A DNA stretch of 64,000 bases from Streptomyces sp. P9-A2 (GCF_036634175.1 NZ_JAZIFX010000001.1:7192001-7256000); one strand, 5' to 3'. Shown: positions 16,506 through 25,647, counted from the first letter of the stretch. Notes: a model not told the origin generated them from the letters alone. Numbers and translations: made by a program.

Positions 16506-17426
16506 ATGCCTGCCACCGACCCCACCACTCCTCCGGTCCTCGTCGTCGGGGCGACCGGCTCCCTGGGGAGCAAGGTCGTCGACGAACTCCTGGCGCGCGG
16601 CAAGAACGTCCGCGCCCTGGTGAGGCCGGCCAGCGACGCCAGCCGGCTCGAAAGCCGGGGCGTTCAGATCGCCCGCGGCGACATGCTCAACGTCGACTCG
16701 CTCGTGGCCGCCATGAACGGCGCCGACGCCGTGATCACCACCGCCGCCGGCTACACCCGCGGCGGCAAGAACGCCAACGACATCGACACCATCGGCAACG
16801 CCAACCTCGCCGAGGCCGCCCACCGCACCGGCATCCGGCGGTTCGTCCTGACCAGCATCCTCACCAGCGACCAGACGCCCGATGTCCCGCACTTCTGGCA
16901 CAAGAAGCTCGCCGAGGACAAGCTCGAACAGTTCGGCGTCCCGTTCGTCGCCCTGCGCCCGGGGGCGTTCCTCGACCAGGTCGCCAGCATGGCGGGCGAC
17001 CCGGTCGACAAGGGCCGCATGTTGTGGATCGGCAAGGCCACCGTCCCGCTGACCTTCGTCCACACCTGCGATCTCGCGGCGTACCTGGCAGCCGCGGTCG
17101 ACGCCGAGGCCGAGGCCGGTGAGCGCATCGACATCGGCTGGGACCGTCCGGTCAGCATGCGCGAGGTCGCCGACGTGATGGGCAGCCGGGCCGGAAAGAA
17201 GATCAAGGTGTGGGCGGTCCCGTCCGTCGTCGCCCGCGCCGCAGGAGCCGTCGCCGGCCGCTTCAACCCGGTGGTCAAGGACATGGCCGCGATGTTCGGC
17301 TGGTTCGACACCGGGCGTTACGTCGCCGACCCCCGCCGCCAGGAGCAGCTGTTCGGCCCGGTCCCCACGGCCGAGGACGCCATCGCCCGGTACACCGACG
17401 AGCTGCGCACCGCACAGCACCGGTGA
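16506..17426 (+). CDS. NAD(P)-binding NmrA/HSCARG-like reductase
   Basis: 306 aa atypical SDR. Dinucleotide motif VVGATGSLGSKVVDELL at the N-terminus, the second-strand VRALVRP with Arg residues that favour NADP, and a segment TSILTSDQTPDVPHFW where classical SDRs carry YxxxK. The ATG at 16506 is chosen over one at 16488 because of the GGAAAGCGAG site ahead. NmrA-like proteins sense or use NADP(H) and quinones. It is a later gene of the transposon cargo and may have its own promoter in the 265-bp gap upstream. The substrate cannot be told. Confidence 0.8.
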   Translation: MPATDPTTPPVLVVGATGSLGSKVVDELLARGKNVRALVRPASDASRLESRGVQIARGDMLNVDSLVAAMNGADAVITTAAGYTRGGKNANDIDTIGNANLAEAAHRTGIRRFVLTSILTSDQTPDVPHFWHKKLAEDKLEQFGVPFVALRPGAFLDQVASMAGDPVDKGRMLWIGKATVPLTFVHTCDLAAYLAAAVDAEAEAGERIDIGWDRPVSMREVADVMGSRAGKKIKVWAVPSVVARAAGAVAGRFNPVVKDMAAMFGWFDTGRYVADPRRQEQLFGPVPTAEDAIARYTDELRTAQHR

Positions 17427-17514
17427 CAGGCCCGCGTCCCACTCTCGCCGCCCGGCGGCCTGACCAGGACGCCTCGGGCCTATCCCTCCTAGAGACCCGA
17501 GGAAGGAAACACTC

Positions 17515-17910
17515 ATGAACGGATCGACCCTGCAGACGTTCGCCGCCGAGTGCGCGGAGGAACTTCCCGGAGCGCAGCTGGAGCATCCCTTCGGCCCGGA
17601 CTGGGAGGTCTTCAAGGTACGCGGCAAGGTGTTCATGCTGATGACCGAGGTCCCCGGGCGCCCCGTCGTGATCCTCAAGGCGGACCCAGGCGAGGCCCAC
17701 GCTCTCCGGGAACACAACCGCCACATCACCCCCGGCTACCACATGAACAAGAAACACTGGATCACTCTGGAGGGCGGGACAGGCATCGACGAGAAGCTCG
17801 TCAGGGAACTCGTCACCGACTCCTACCTGCTCGTCGTCTCCCACCTGCCCAAGGCCGAGCAGCCCGTCGACCCGCACACCTACGGCACCAGCACGCGGGC
17901 GGCCCGGTGA
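17515..17910 (+). CDS. MmcQ/YjbR family protein 1
   Basis: 131 aa. Family marks: LEHPFGPDWEVFKVRGKVFML near the start, VVILKADPGEA, the PGYHMNKKHWITL core and DSYLLVVSHLPK near the end. It is a compact CyaY-like fold often annotated as DNA-binding, without firm function. Strong Shine-Dalgarno GAGGAAGGAAAC before ATG. It is followed by a paralogue overlapping by 4 bp (GTGA). Confidence 0.85.
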   Translation: MNGSTLQTFAAECAEELPGAQLEHPFGPDWEVFKVRGKVFMLMTEVPGRPVVILKADPGEAHALREHNRHITPGYHMNKKHWITLEGGTGIDEKLVRELVTDSYLLVVSHLPKAEQPVDPHTYGTSTRAAR

Positions 17911-18299
17911 GCACGGCCGGTGACCGCCTCCAGGACACCGCCCGCAAGGCGGCCCTCGCCCTCCCCGACGTCAGTCACGGCCGCCCCTTCACCCCCGGAC
18001 TCGACGTGTACAAGGTCGCGGACAAGGTGTTCCTGATCGTCACCGACGACCCGGAGGAACAGATCATCACGGTCAAGTGCGAGCCCGAGCACGCGCGGGC
18101 ACTGGAGCGCGGCTACGCCTCGATCACCCCGGGCCGCTATCTCAACAAAAGGCGCTGGATCTCGCTGGGGCCCGGGCCGGGCATCACGAAGCGGCTGATC
18201 AACGATGCGGTCGAGCACTCCTACGACCTGGTCGTCGACGGTCTGCCACAGAGCGAGCGCCCGCCGAGAGCCCCTGGCCCGGACGCGGCCGCCAGGTGA
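17907..18299 (+). CDS. MmcQ/YjbR family protein 2
   Basis: 130 aa paralogue of the preceding gene, with GRPFTPGLDVYKVADKVFLI, VKCEPEHARAL, PGRYLNKRRWISL and HSYDLVVDGLPQ. The GTG start overlaps the upstream stop (GTGA), so the two are translationally coupled and may form a heterodimer. It is the last cargo gene, ending about 80 bp before the transposase remains, which point the other way. Confidence 0.85.
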   Translation: MSTAGDRLQDTARKAALALPDVSHGRPFTPGLDVYKVADKVFLIVTDDPEEQIITVKCEPEHARALERGYASITPGRYLNKRRWISLGPGPGITKRLINDAVEHSYDLVVDGLPQSERPPRAPGPDAAAR

Positions 18300-18377
18300 A
18301 CGTTGGCCGCGCCCCCTTGGACACACGCTGGCCTCAGGTCAGCCAGGCAGCTCTGGGAGCTGGGCGATGACGTCGCC

Positions 18378-19599
18378 TCAGCGCGTCTCGGTGGCCGACC
18401 GGTCGGCGTCCGCCGGGGTTCGGGGGCGGGGCAGGGCAGCAGCCGACCCCAGGTCCAGGCGCTTGTCCATGTCCAGGCGGAAGGTGCCGTACGGGTTGAC
18501 GTTCGACCAGAACAGCGCGGTCAGGCCGCGCCGGTCCTCGCCGCTGAGCTTTTTCGCCCAGGCCGGTTCGGCCAGGACCTGCTGCACCAGCAGGGTGTTG
18601 ACGTGCACGAGCGCGGACTGGAGCAGGTGCAGGGCGAGCATCGACGTTTCGGCGTGCTCCTTGTCCGGGCCGGTCAGGGCGCCGTCCTTGCCGTAGTGGA
18701 GCACGGTGTTCGCGCTGTTCCAGTTCTCGACGACCTGGAGCCCGCCGTGGATCTCGCGGCGCAGGCCGGGGCTGGCGAGGTAGTCGCAGGCGAAGTTCGT
18801 GCGCACCGCGCGGCCGAGTTCTTCGAGGGCCTGGTAGGTGGGGTGCTTGGGGCCGCCGCGGGTGAAGCGCCGCAGCACCTGCTCGGCCTCGGCGGTGCCG
18901 AGCCGGAGCGCGGTGGCGTACTTGACCATCTGGTCGTATTGCTGCTCGATCAGTTCCCAGCGGATCGGCCTCGTCAGCGAGGCGCCGAGCGCGGGCCAGC
19001 CGGGCGGTACCCGCCTCGTTGTCCTCGGCCACCAGGGACAGCAGCCGAGCCGTGCCCGCCTCGCCCAGACGGCCGACCGTGCGGGCGCAGAACGTCTTCT
19101 CCCACTTGCCCCGCGCCGCGACGAGTACCTTCTCGACCCGGGTCCGGCCCGGCGGCTCGATCTTCCGGGCCCGGCACTCCACCAGCAGGGCCTCGCGCTG
19201 CCGGTCCTCCACCAGCTCGACCGGACAGACCTCCACGGCCAGCCACTCGGCCAGCGCCTTCTCGTCCGCGACCGTCGACGGCCGGAACCCCAGGGCCTCG
19301 CGGATCTGCTTGCGGTGGTACTCGGCAGTCCGGCCGACCAGCATGTACTTCGCGAAGTCGATGGCCGGGACCTTCACCAGATCGGTGACGTACTCCACCG
19401 CGGCCGGCGGGACCTCTTCCAGCACATCGGGGAACCGGCCTTCTAGTTCGAAGAACTTCAGCAACAGGCTGAAGCCGAGCCGGGTCGCCCCGCTCTTGTT
19501 CGCTACGAGGTCCCAGTCGCCGTCTACCAGTGTCCAGTTCGCCGACAGCTCTTCTGGCGACCACTCTTGCCGCACGCCCACCCCTTTGGCCTCGATCAC
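18378..19599 (-). pseudogene. tnpA: Tn3-family transposase with internal deletion (tnpA)
   Basis: Two ends of a normally ~1000-aa transposase are joined. The N-terminal part (19599 down to about 18965) shows EWSPEELSANWTLVDGDWDL, GATRLGFSLLLKFFELEGRF and [15 protein letters not shown], the DUF4158 DNA-binding region. The C-terminal part (about 18958 to 18378, another frame) shows [33 protein letters not shown] and [14 protein letters not shown]. The junction near 18960 removes several hundred codons, including the two catalytic Asp of the DDE triad, and shifts the frame. The last catalytic Glu (VENWN) survives. The protein cannot be an active transposase. Confidence 0.85.
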
Positions 19600-19660
19600 T
19601 CGATCAGACCAACGACGGCGCCCAGGACGGGGAAACGGGACTCGTCCCGCTACGCACGAC

Positions 19661-19690
19661 CTACTTTGCGGCTGGTGTCTGAGCTAGGAC
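19661..19690 (-). repeat. Right terminal inverted repeat of the Tn3-family element
   Basis: 30 bp reading CTACTTTGCGGCTGG at its start and GTCTGAGCTAGGAC at its end, an exact reverse complement of 12317-12346. The CBS-BON gene ends 24 bp outside it. Confidence 0.95.
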
Positions 19691-19714
19691 GCCGAGGCCA
19701 AATGAGACGACCTC

Positions 19715-20359
19715 TTAGCCCGCCCGGGCGGCGGCGAGGCGGGCATCCACGGCGACGACACCGTCGACGCCCTGGCAGAGGCCCACGACCACCGGAACGA
19801 GCCGCGGTTCCGGGACGTGCCCCCGCAGGATGACGACCCCGTCCCGGACCTCGACCGCGACGGTGCCCTCGTCCAGGCCGAGGATGCGCCCCAGGACGTC
19901 CTGCTCGACCTCGCCGCGGATCTCGACATCGGAGCGGATGAAGGCGTCGAGCAGGTCGCTGCGGGTGACGATGCCGGTGAGGAGCCCGTCGTCGCCGACC
20001 ACAGGCAGCTGCTTGACGTGCCGCCTGCGGAGTTCCCGCGCGGCCCGGGGGATCGTCCAGTCGGCGCGGGCGGTGAAGACGGGGCTGCTCATGAGCGCGC
20101 CCGCGGTTCGGGCCCGGGCCTTGTCCCAGGAGCGTTCGTCGTTCCCGTCCTGACCCTGCGGATCGGGCAGGCCGGTCTCGTGCCGCAGCACGTCGGACGC
20201 GGACACGACACCGACGGGAGCGCCGTCATCGTCGATGACCGGGGCCGCGACGATGTCGTTCGCGTCCAGCAGGGCGGCGACCTCCTGGAGTGGTGTGGTG
20301 GGGCGGAAGGTGACGACCTCCTCGGTCATCACGTCACCGACCGTGCGGCGATACAGCAT
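19715..20359 (-). CDS. CBS-pair and BON domain protein
   Basis: 214 aa. Two CBS motifs (VGDVMTEEVVTFRPTTPLQ to VGVVSASDVLRHE, and GALMSSPVFTARAD to LTGIVTRSDLLDAF) form a Bateman module that usually binds adenosyl nucleotides. A C-terminal BON domain follows (VEVRDGVVILRGHV ... GVVAVDARLA) and may contact membranes or lipids. ATG at 20359 preceded by GGAGGAGG. The stop lies 24 bp from the transposon's right end, so the last residues may derive from the insertion junction. Such proteins in Streptomyces are stress or dormancy associated; the exact role is unknown. Confidence 0.85.
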   Translation of the reverse strand: MLYRRTVGDVMTEEVVTFRPTTPLQEVAALLDANDIVAAPVIDDDGAPVGVVSASDVLRHETGLPDPQGQDGNDERSWDKARARTAGALMSSPVFTARADWTIPRAARELRRRHVKQLPVVGDDGLLTGIVTRSDLLDAFIRSDVEIRGEVEQDVLGRILGLDEGTVAVEVRDGVVILRGHVPEPRLVPVVVGLCQGVDGVVAVDARLAAARAG

Positions 20360-20699
20360 GGCATCGGCCTCCTCCGCTGTGCGACGGGGCGGCCGCGGTT
20401 GGACCGCCCGGGCGGACCACGCGCGGCGCGTCGGCCTCCGCGCCCTTGCCGGCTCGTCCACGCCGTCTTCCCTCCCCATGACAGCACCGCGCCGCTCCGG
20501 CGGCCAGTGGCGTTCGGCCTGACGGGGAGGCCGGCGGTCCCCACGGCCAGGAGTGCGGCCGAGTGCGCGGTAGATGCTGGCGACGCCGGGCGCCTGGCCC
20601 TTGTCGATGGGGATGATCAGGTTGCCCCCTGATCGCTCACTCAGCGTCATTGAGCCGTGGGCTTCAGCTGCGAATACGCGACCCCTCAACATGCGACCT

Positions 20700-20885
20700 C
20701 ACCAGTCCCAAGGGCCGTGCCATGCCCCGTTCGACGGGTGCCCGGGACGTGGCCAGTGCCCGGTTGACCGTCTGCGCCCGGTGGTGACCCCGGGGGCCGG
20801 CGCCCTGGTAGGCGCGGTCGGCCAGGACGGGGACGCCTTGGCGTTCGCAGATCCGGATGATCCGGTGGGTGCGGGCTGGGGGAGG
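20700..20885 (-). pseudogene. IS5-family transposase relic (C-terminal part)
   Basis: Minus-strand reading gives RTHRIIRICERQGVPVLADR followed by AYQGAGPGVTTG, then in another frame QTVNRALATSRAPVERGMAR. These are the typical catalytic-region and end motifs of IS5-group transposases, here with an internal deletion, a frameshift and no N-terminal part. Confidence 0.7.
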
Positions 20886-20899
20886 TCAGGTCGTGGCAC

Positions 20900-21012
20900 C
20901 GGCCCGGAAAGGCCGGCGTCTCGTACGGGACTCCAAGTGCCCTGCTGAGGCCAGGCGGGCCTTCGGGCCGTAAGCGTGGGCCGGGTTCGTGGAGATGACC
21001 GCCGGGCGCTGA
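20900..21012 (+). pseudogene. DUF397 gene relic
   Basis: The plus frame reads LVRDSK, then a degenerate stretch, a stop, and AWAGFVEMTAGR before TGA at 21010-21012. These are the two hallmark C-terminal blocks of DUF397 proteins. The DNA around the stop and the next 30 bp closely match the 3' end of the intact DUF397 gene at 27380-27450, indicating a lost second copy. Confidence 0.65.
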
Positions 21013-21080
21013 CCGGCGGCGGATGTACGAGCGGAGGGTCCGACGCGTGACTCTGTCGGTTGATGTCGGCCCCTTCGCGT

Positions 21081-21110
21081 GAGGCCCGTCGCCGTCGGGC
21101 GGCGGGCCTC
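21081..21110. terminator. Strong hairpin, probable terminator
   Basis: GAGGCCCGTCGCC and GGCGGCGGGCCTC pair over 13 bp with one non-Watson-Crick position and a 4-base loop GTCG. It lies behind the DUF397 relic, where the intact pair at 27 kb also has a hairpin. Confidence 0.65.
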
Positions 21111-21299
21111 AGCGTTGCGAAGCGTGAGATGCGGGTGCCGATTCGCGTGGTGTTCAGCCGGTCCAGGTGCCGATCAGGAGCAGGGCCTCGGTAGGGGAGC
21201 GCCGAGGCCGAGGATGTCGGCAAGGAGACGCTCGTGGGGCGGGGTGAGCTTCACACGGTGGTCATGGCGGCTTGCGACGGTCGGCGCTTCTCTCGGCTC

Positions 21300-21390
21300 A
21301 GAGGATCGCCACGGCCCGTCCGGCGACCTCGCCCTTGGCGAGCTTGTCGACGTACTCCGGGAGGGTGGGGTCGCTACGGGACCCGGCGGC
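21300..21390 (-). pseudogene. 3' relic of an alcohol-dehydrogenase-type gene
   Basis: The minus frame reads RSDPTLPEYVDKLAKGEVAG then RAVAIL and stop. It resembles the extreme C-terminus of zinc-type alcohol dehydrogenases. The rest of the gene is missing, with betT starting its 3' end 60 bp further. The stretch 21111-21300 shows nothing else convincing. Confidence 0.45.
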
Positions 21391-21450
21391 CGCCGTGGGG
21401 CCGCGAAGCGGGGGGAGGGCGCGGGCACCGGCCGTCCGATGGGGCGGCGC

Positions 21451-23727
21451 CTACGCCTTCGGCCCGATGCCCACTGTGTCCGTACCGGCGTCGTTCTGCG
21501 GCTCCGCGGGCTCCACCACCGGGAGGGCGCCTGTGGTGGTCGCGATCGACGGCGTGAGCACCGAGGCGTAGTCGTGCTGGCTGGAGTAGGTGAGGAAGCC
21601 CAGGTGCGCCTCGTAGCGGTCCAGGACGTCGTCGATCACCTGCTGGGGGGACAGGCCCATGAGGTCGTAGCCCTCGGAGCCGGTCTGGGTGAACACCTCG
21701 ACCCGGTAGTAGACGTCCGTCTGGCGGGACATGCGTCCGCCGAACATCGGCACCGGGGCCTCGACGGCCTGTACCTGGTAGTGGAAGTCGCGGTGCTCGG
21801 GGATCGTGACCACCAGCGCGTGGCCGGAGATGCCGGCGTGCTCGTTCGGGGCCAGGTCCAGCGTGGCCTGGTAGCCCTGCTTCCCGAATTCGCGGACCAC
21901 GTCGGCCAGCGCCGGCTGCACGGTGCGCTCCATGAACTGGGCCACCTGCTTCTTCGAGGGGTAGGAGCGCATCCGCTCCAGCCGCTGGCGCCAGGTGCGC
22001 TCGGGCACGTGGCCGCCGTGCGCCGCCGTCGACTGCCGGCGCAGGACCCGGCCCTCGCGCTCGGCCCGCTCCATGCGCAGGGCCTTGGAGAAGGAGGCCA
22101 TCACCAGCCAGGCGATGACCGTCACCGGCAGGGCGAAGATGAGTGTCGCGTACTCCATGGTGGTGACCCCGCCGGCCACCAGCATCGCGATGGTCAGCAA
22201 CGCGGTGAGCACCGCCCAGAAGACGCGCAGCCACTTCGCCCCGTCCTGCGACGGTTTGGGGATCGAGGAGGAGAAGTTGGACATCACCATGGCGCCGGAG
22301 TTGGCGCTGGTGAGGTAGAACAGCAATCCGGACAGCGTGCCGAGGCCGATCAGGAAGGCGGCGCCGGGGAACATCTCCAGCAGCGCGAACCAGCCCTTCT
22401 CCGGGCTGTCCATGGCCTGTCGGGCGAACTCCGTGTTCCCGTCCAGGACCTGGTGCATGGCGCTGTTGCCGAAGACGCTCACGAGCAGGAAGTCGCAGAG
22501 CACCGGGGCGGTGACGGCGGCGATGACGAACTCGCGCAGGGTGCGGCCGCGGGAGATGCGGGCGAGGAACAGGCCCACGAACGGGCCCCAGGCCAGCCAG
22601 AACGCCCAGAAGAACAGGGTCCAGCCGCCCATCCACTCGGAGCCCCCCTCCTGGTAGGCGAAGGTCTGCAGGGTCCGGTCCGGCAGCGAGAAGACGAACC
22701 GGCCGATGTTCTCCACCAGCGCGTTGAGCAGGAACGCCGTCTCTCCGGTCACCAGGATGTAGAGCAGCATGGCCGCCGCACTCCAGATGTTCAGCTCGGA
22801 GAGCAGCCGGATCCCCTTGTCCATGCCCGAGGTGCAGGCGGCGATGGTCATGACCACGGCCACGACCACCAGCGCGATCTGCAGGGCCAGGCCCTCCGGG
22901 AGGCCGAACAGCCAGGCGAAGCCGACGTTCAGCAGCACGACGCCGATGCCCATGGAGGTGGCGACGCCGAAGACGGTGCCGACCAGGGTGACGATGTCGA
23001 TGGTGTCGCCGATCCCGCCGCGGACGCGCTTGCCGAGCAGGGGGTACAGGGCGGCCCGGATGGACAGCGGCATGCCCCAGCGGTAGGCGAAGTAGCCCAT
23101 GGCCATGCCGAGCAGCGAGTACATGGCCCAGCCGGCCACGCCGTAGTGGAACATGGTCCAGACCACGGCGTCCTGGGCTGCCGCGGCCGTCTGGCCCTCG
23201 CCCGTCGGCGGAGCCATGTACTGGGTGATGGGCCCGGTGACGGAGTAGAAGAGCATGTCGATGCCCACACCGGCGGCGAACAGCATGGCCACCCAGGTGA
23301 AGAGCTTGTACTGCGGCCGGGAGTGGTCGGGGCCGAGCCGGACGGAACCCTCCTTGGACAGCGCGACCCAGAGGACGAACACGATCACCACGGTGATGGT
23401 CAGGACGTAGAACCAGCCGAGGTTCTCCGCGATCCAGGCCACCATGGCCCGCATGGTGTCGGCGGCGTGCCCGGGCGCGAACATGGCCCAGAGGGAGAAG
23501 GCGACGATGACGGCCGAGGAGATGACGAAGACGCGCCAGTTGACCTTGGGGCCGGGCTCCTCGATGAGTTCCGCGGGGGCCTTGCTGAGCTCCTGGCTGG
23601 AGACGGGGGGACGGTTCTCGGCCTCCTGGCCGTGGCGCCGCCGTTCGGTGCCGCCGAGGTGGCGGCGTTCGATCGGGGCCTTCGGCGGCTCGCCTCCGGG
23701 GCGGGGCGTGTGTACGGCTTCGGGCAT
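21451..23727 (-). CDS. betT: BCCT-family choline/betaine transporter, BetT-like
   Basis: 758 aa, the long type with cytosolic tails. Twelve hydrophobic segments between about 65 and 555. BCCT signatures: AAGVGIDMLFYSVTGPI, VVWTMFHYGVAGWAMYSL and, in TM8, MGGWTLFFWAFWLAWGPFVG, with the conserved Trp residues of the substrate site. The C-terminal tail of about 190 residues is like that of osmoregulated BetT, which imports choline with protons or sodium for glycine betaine synthesis. ATG preceded by AGGAGGAGG. No betA or betB genes are beside it. Substrate could also be a related betaine. Confidence 0.9.
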   Translation of the reverse strand: MPEAVHTPRPGGEPPKAPIERRHLGGTERRRHGQEAENRPPVSSQELSKAPAELIEEPGPKVNWRVFVISSAVIVAFSLWAMFAPGHAADTMRAMVAWIAENLGWFYVLTITVVIVFVLWVALSKEGSVRLGPDHSRPQYKLFTWVAMLFAAGVGIDMLFYSVTGPITQYMAPPTGEGQTAAAAQDAVVWTMFHYGVAGWAMYSLLGMAMGYFAYRWGMPLSIRAALYPLLGKRVRGGIGDTIDIVTLVGTVFGVATSMGIGVVLLNVGFAWLFGLPEGLALQIALVVVAVVMTIAACTSGMDKGIRLLSELNIWSAAAMLLYILVTGETAFLLNALVENIGRFVFSLPDRTLQTFAYQEGGSEWMGGWTLFFWAFWLAWGPFVGLFLARISRGRTLREFVIAAVTAPVLCDFLLVSVFGNSAMHQVLDGNTEFARQAMDSPEKGWFALLEMFPGAAFLIGLGTLSGLLFYLTSANSGAMVMSNFSSSIPKPSQDGAKWLRVFWAVLTALLTIAMLVAGGVTTMEYATLIFALPVTVIAWLVMASFSKALRMERAEREGRVLRRQSTAAHGGHVPERTWRQRLERMRSYPSKKQVAQFMERTVQPALADVVREFGKQGYQATLDLAPNEHAGISGHALVVTIPEHRDFHYQVQAVEAPVPMFGGRMSRQTDVYYRVEVFTQTGSEGYDLMGLSPQQVIDDVLDRYEAHLGFLTYSSQHDYASVLTPSIATTTGALPVVEPAEPQNDAGTDTVGIGPKA

Positions 23728-23841
23728 GCAGTCCTCCTCCTGTCGGCGACGGGTTCAGGCGGGCGCCGGCGTGGGCAGACGTCCGCGGCCTCGATCCGAA
23801 GGGATGGGGGAGGCCGTGCACGGTGGGCGCCCTGTCATGGG

Positions 23842-23880
23842 GCCCACCTAGCCATTAGAACGCCTAACGAAATGATCTCC
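23842..23880 (-). promoter_or_regulatory. AT-rich probable betT promoter with TTAG-N5-CTAA dyad
   Basis: On the minus strand TTAGGCGTTCTAA forms a short inverted repeat in the only AT-rich segment ahead of betT, about 130 bp upstream of its ATG. It is a plausible repressor site, but the binding protein is unknown. Confidence 0.35.
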
Positions 23881-23989
23881 GTGCATCGCCCCGGATTCGG
23901 CAGAGATCTCAGATGTCGGCTGTGACCTGGGCTTTCGCGGTGCTCAGGTAGTGGTTGACGGCTTCGTGTCCGGCGGGCGAAATGTGCCC

Positions 23990-24345
23990 TATCTCACCGT
24001 TGGGCCGGGTCCGGTCGTCCCAGTCGGTCGCTGCCGCGTGGGGAGGGGCAGCCGGTGCTCCAGCGCCCCGCGGGCGACCGCGGGGCGCTGGCAGCGGTCG
24101 GTGATGCCCCATGCGTCGGCGAGGGCGGCGACGAGGAGGAGGCCGCGGCCGGACTCGGAATCGGCGTCGGGTCGGGCTCGGCGGGCGCGGTGACGGCGGG
24201 TCGGCGTTCCGTGCGGGTGTCGGAGACCTCCACGCGCCGCCGCTCGCCGTCCGCCCCGGGGCCAGCAGGACGTGGAAGCCCCGGCCGGGGATCCGCCCGT
24301 ACTGTACGGCGTCGGCGCACAGCTCGGCGGTGATGAGGCCTGGTG
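23990..24345 (-). pseudogene. ATP-binding (RsbW-like) protein relic, frameshifted
   Basis: Pieces of the same family as the gene at 7094 are spread over three frames: ITAELCADAVQYGRIPGRGF, VEVSDTRTERRP, and GRGLLLVAALADAWGITDRC. At least two frameshifts separate them and the N-terminus is missing. It is not functional. Confidence 0.7.
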
Positions 24346-24399
24346 TCTCACCCGAGGCGGACAGAGAGGGGCCCGCCTGACCCCCGTCTACTCGTCGCC

Positions 24400-24690
24400 C
24401 TTCGGGCCGTCGTGGTTCCTCGTCCAGAGGCGCCGCTCGGTCAGCGTCATGCCTGCGCGCCGCGCTGCACGGCATACCGCCGCGACGCGATGGAGCCTGG
24501 GCCGAAGGCCGTGCGGAGGACCCGCCCACCCGTCGCCGGTCGGCATCAGCGCGGCCTCGGTCCACGCGGTGAACCGACGGCGCGCGGTGGCCGGCGAGAC
24601 ACCGAACGACTCCGGCAGAGGCCGCCACACCCCCGCTCGTCAGCACGTCCACCTCGACCGTGAACATCGCTCGCTCGTCCCGCACCACGC
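24400..24690 (-). pseudogene. Transposase N-terminal relic, IS5-like
   Basis: The minus strand encodes LPESFGVSPATARRRFTAWT, the HTH segment of IS5/IS4-type transposases, preceded in another frame by the usual lead and followed by PRLHR in altered context. No catalytic region follows. It directly abuts the ATP-binding relic. Confidence 0.55.
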
Positions 24691-24760
24691 AAGCGTCACC
24701 TCGGCTTTGCGCTCGTAGCGTCGGTGGAAGCGGGCGTGTGGACGTGTCCGACCTGATCGC

Positions 24761-25414
24761 TCAGGTCTTGGCGGCCGGGGCGTCGGGGTCGCAGGAGAGG
24801 CGGGCCGCTGCCAGGGCCGGTGCCCCCTCCTTCACGTTCTCGATCGGTGTGGAGCATTCCAGGAGGCCTGAGCCGTCGATGACCCAGCTGGTTGCCCGGC
24901 CCGTCACCGGCTTGCCGTCCCCGCAGGTGTACCGGAAGTCGGCGGTGACCTGTTTCACCCAGGCGTACTGCACGATGGTTCCGACACCGTCGACGGTGGT
25001 GCTGCCATTGTCGAGGTCCGGTGCTGACCTGTGGACATTGGTGAATTCGGTGCTCACGCCGTCGTCATCGGCGTTCGTTTCTCCGATGAGGGCGGCCAGC
25101 GAGCGGAGGGCGGCCTTCGCGTCGCCTGCCCGCGATCCCTTCTCGAAGGTGACGGCGGTACGCGGTGTGTGAAGTGGCGTCAGCTTGTGCGTGAGCCTGG
25201 CGCCTTTCCTGTCGATCTTCTCCTTCTCGGCGACACCCGTCAGGACGTCCCGCTCGTCCACGTTGAACCATGAGTAGGCGCCGTCCTCGCAGATGCTGTC
25301 GGCCGTGGCCGTGGCCTTGGCGGTCGGCCCGTCGCCGTCCGAGGTGCAGGCAGCCGTGCCCGCTAGCACTGCGACAACAGCGCACGCTGACAGAAACGTC
25401 TCTTTGATCTTCAT
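24761..25414 (-). CDS. Secreted lipoprotein, DUF3558-like
   Basis: 217 aa from the ATG at 25414. Lipoprotein signal: MKIKE, a hydrophobic stretch, and lipobox AGTAAC with the acylated Cys near 23. The mature part begins with a Thr/Ala-rich linker, then a domain with two further Cys (SICEDGAYSW and FRYTCGDGK) that could form a disulphide, plus LLECSTPIEN. Size and pattern fit the DUF3558 group of actinobacterial surface lipoproteins, whose function is unknown. It is a single gene in a region otherwise filled with relics. Confidence 0.7.
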   Translation of the reverse strand: MKIKETFLSACAVVAVLAGTAACTSDGDGPTAKATATADSICEDGAYSWFNVDERDVLTGVAEKEKIDRKGARLTHKLTPLHTPRTAVTFEKGSRAGDAKAALRSLAALIGETNADDDGVSTEFTNVHRSAPDLDNGSTTVDGVGTIVQYAWVKQVTADFRYTCGDGKPVTGRATSWVIDGSGLLECSTPIENVKEGAPALAAARLSCDPDAPAAKT

Positions 25415-25526
25415 GTTCTTGTCCCCCGGAACCACTGGTCAGATGGTGCGGTCGATCCTGCCCGGCAAGACACTGCCGAGCAAGGCACTTGAGCCACTTG
25501 TGATCTCGGGGCAGGCGACGCCGGTG

Positions 25527-25647
25527 TCACCCCTTGCTGACCGCCGCCAGAATCTCCGGCAGCCGCCTCGCCGTGCGCGGGGCCACCAGCTTCAGGACCG
25601 CCTGGACGAGCAACGCGCCGTAGAGGGCGCCGGTCTGATGCTATGGG
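25527..25647 (-). pseudogene. Short C-terminal gene relic
   Basis: The minus frame reads GALYGALLVQAVLKLVAPRT then ARRLPEILAAVSKG and stop, without a start codon. Composition is that of a real protein end, but the family is not recognised. It touches the SDR fragment upstream. Confidence 0.3.

Larger units (their letters stand above)
12317..19690. mobile_element. Tn3-family transposon with oxidoreductase cargo and deleted transposase
   Basis: 7374 bp bounded by perfect 30-bp inverted repeats. Content from left to right: resolvase (minus), res site, quinone oxidoreductase, Old Yellow Enzyme, MarR regulator, NmrA-like reductase, two MmcQ/YjbR proteins (all plus), and the remains of a Tn3-type transposase (minus). 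No 5-bp target duplication is seen: the flanks read CTGGA at left and GCCGA at right. The element is therefore old, rearranged, or formed by recombination between two copies. With the catalytic core of the transposase missing, it could move only with help in trans. Confidence 0.85.

Noticed and set aside
12309..19695. Target-site duplication of the Tn3-family element
   Set aside because: The five bases outside each inverted repeat differ (CTGGA and GCCGA); shifting the boundary by a few bases does not help.
21079..23925. A plus-strand frame of about 950 codons opposite betT
   Set aside because: Composition of a shadow frame (HGDGHGHD-like runs); the minus strand encodes a complete BCCT transporter.
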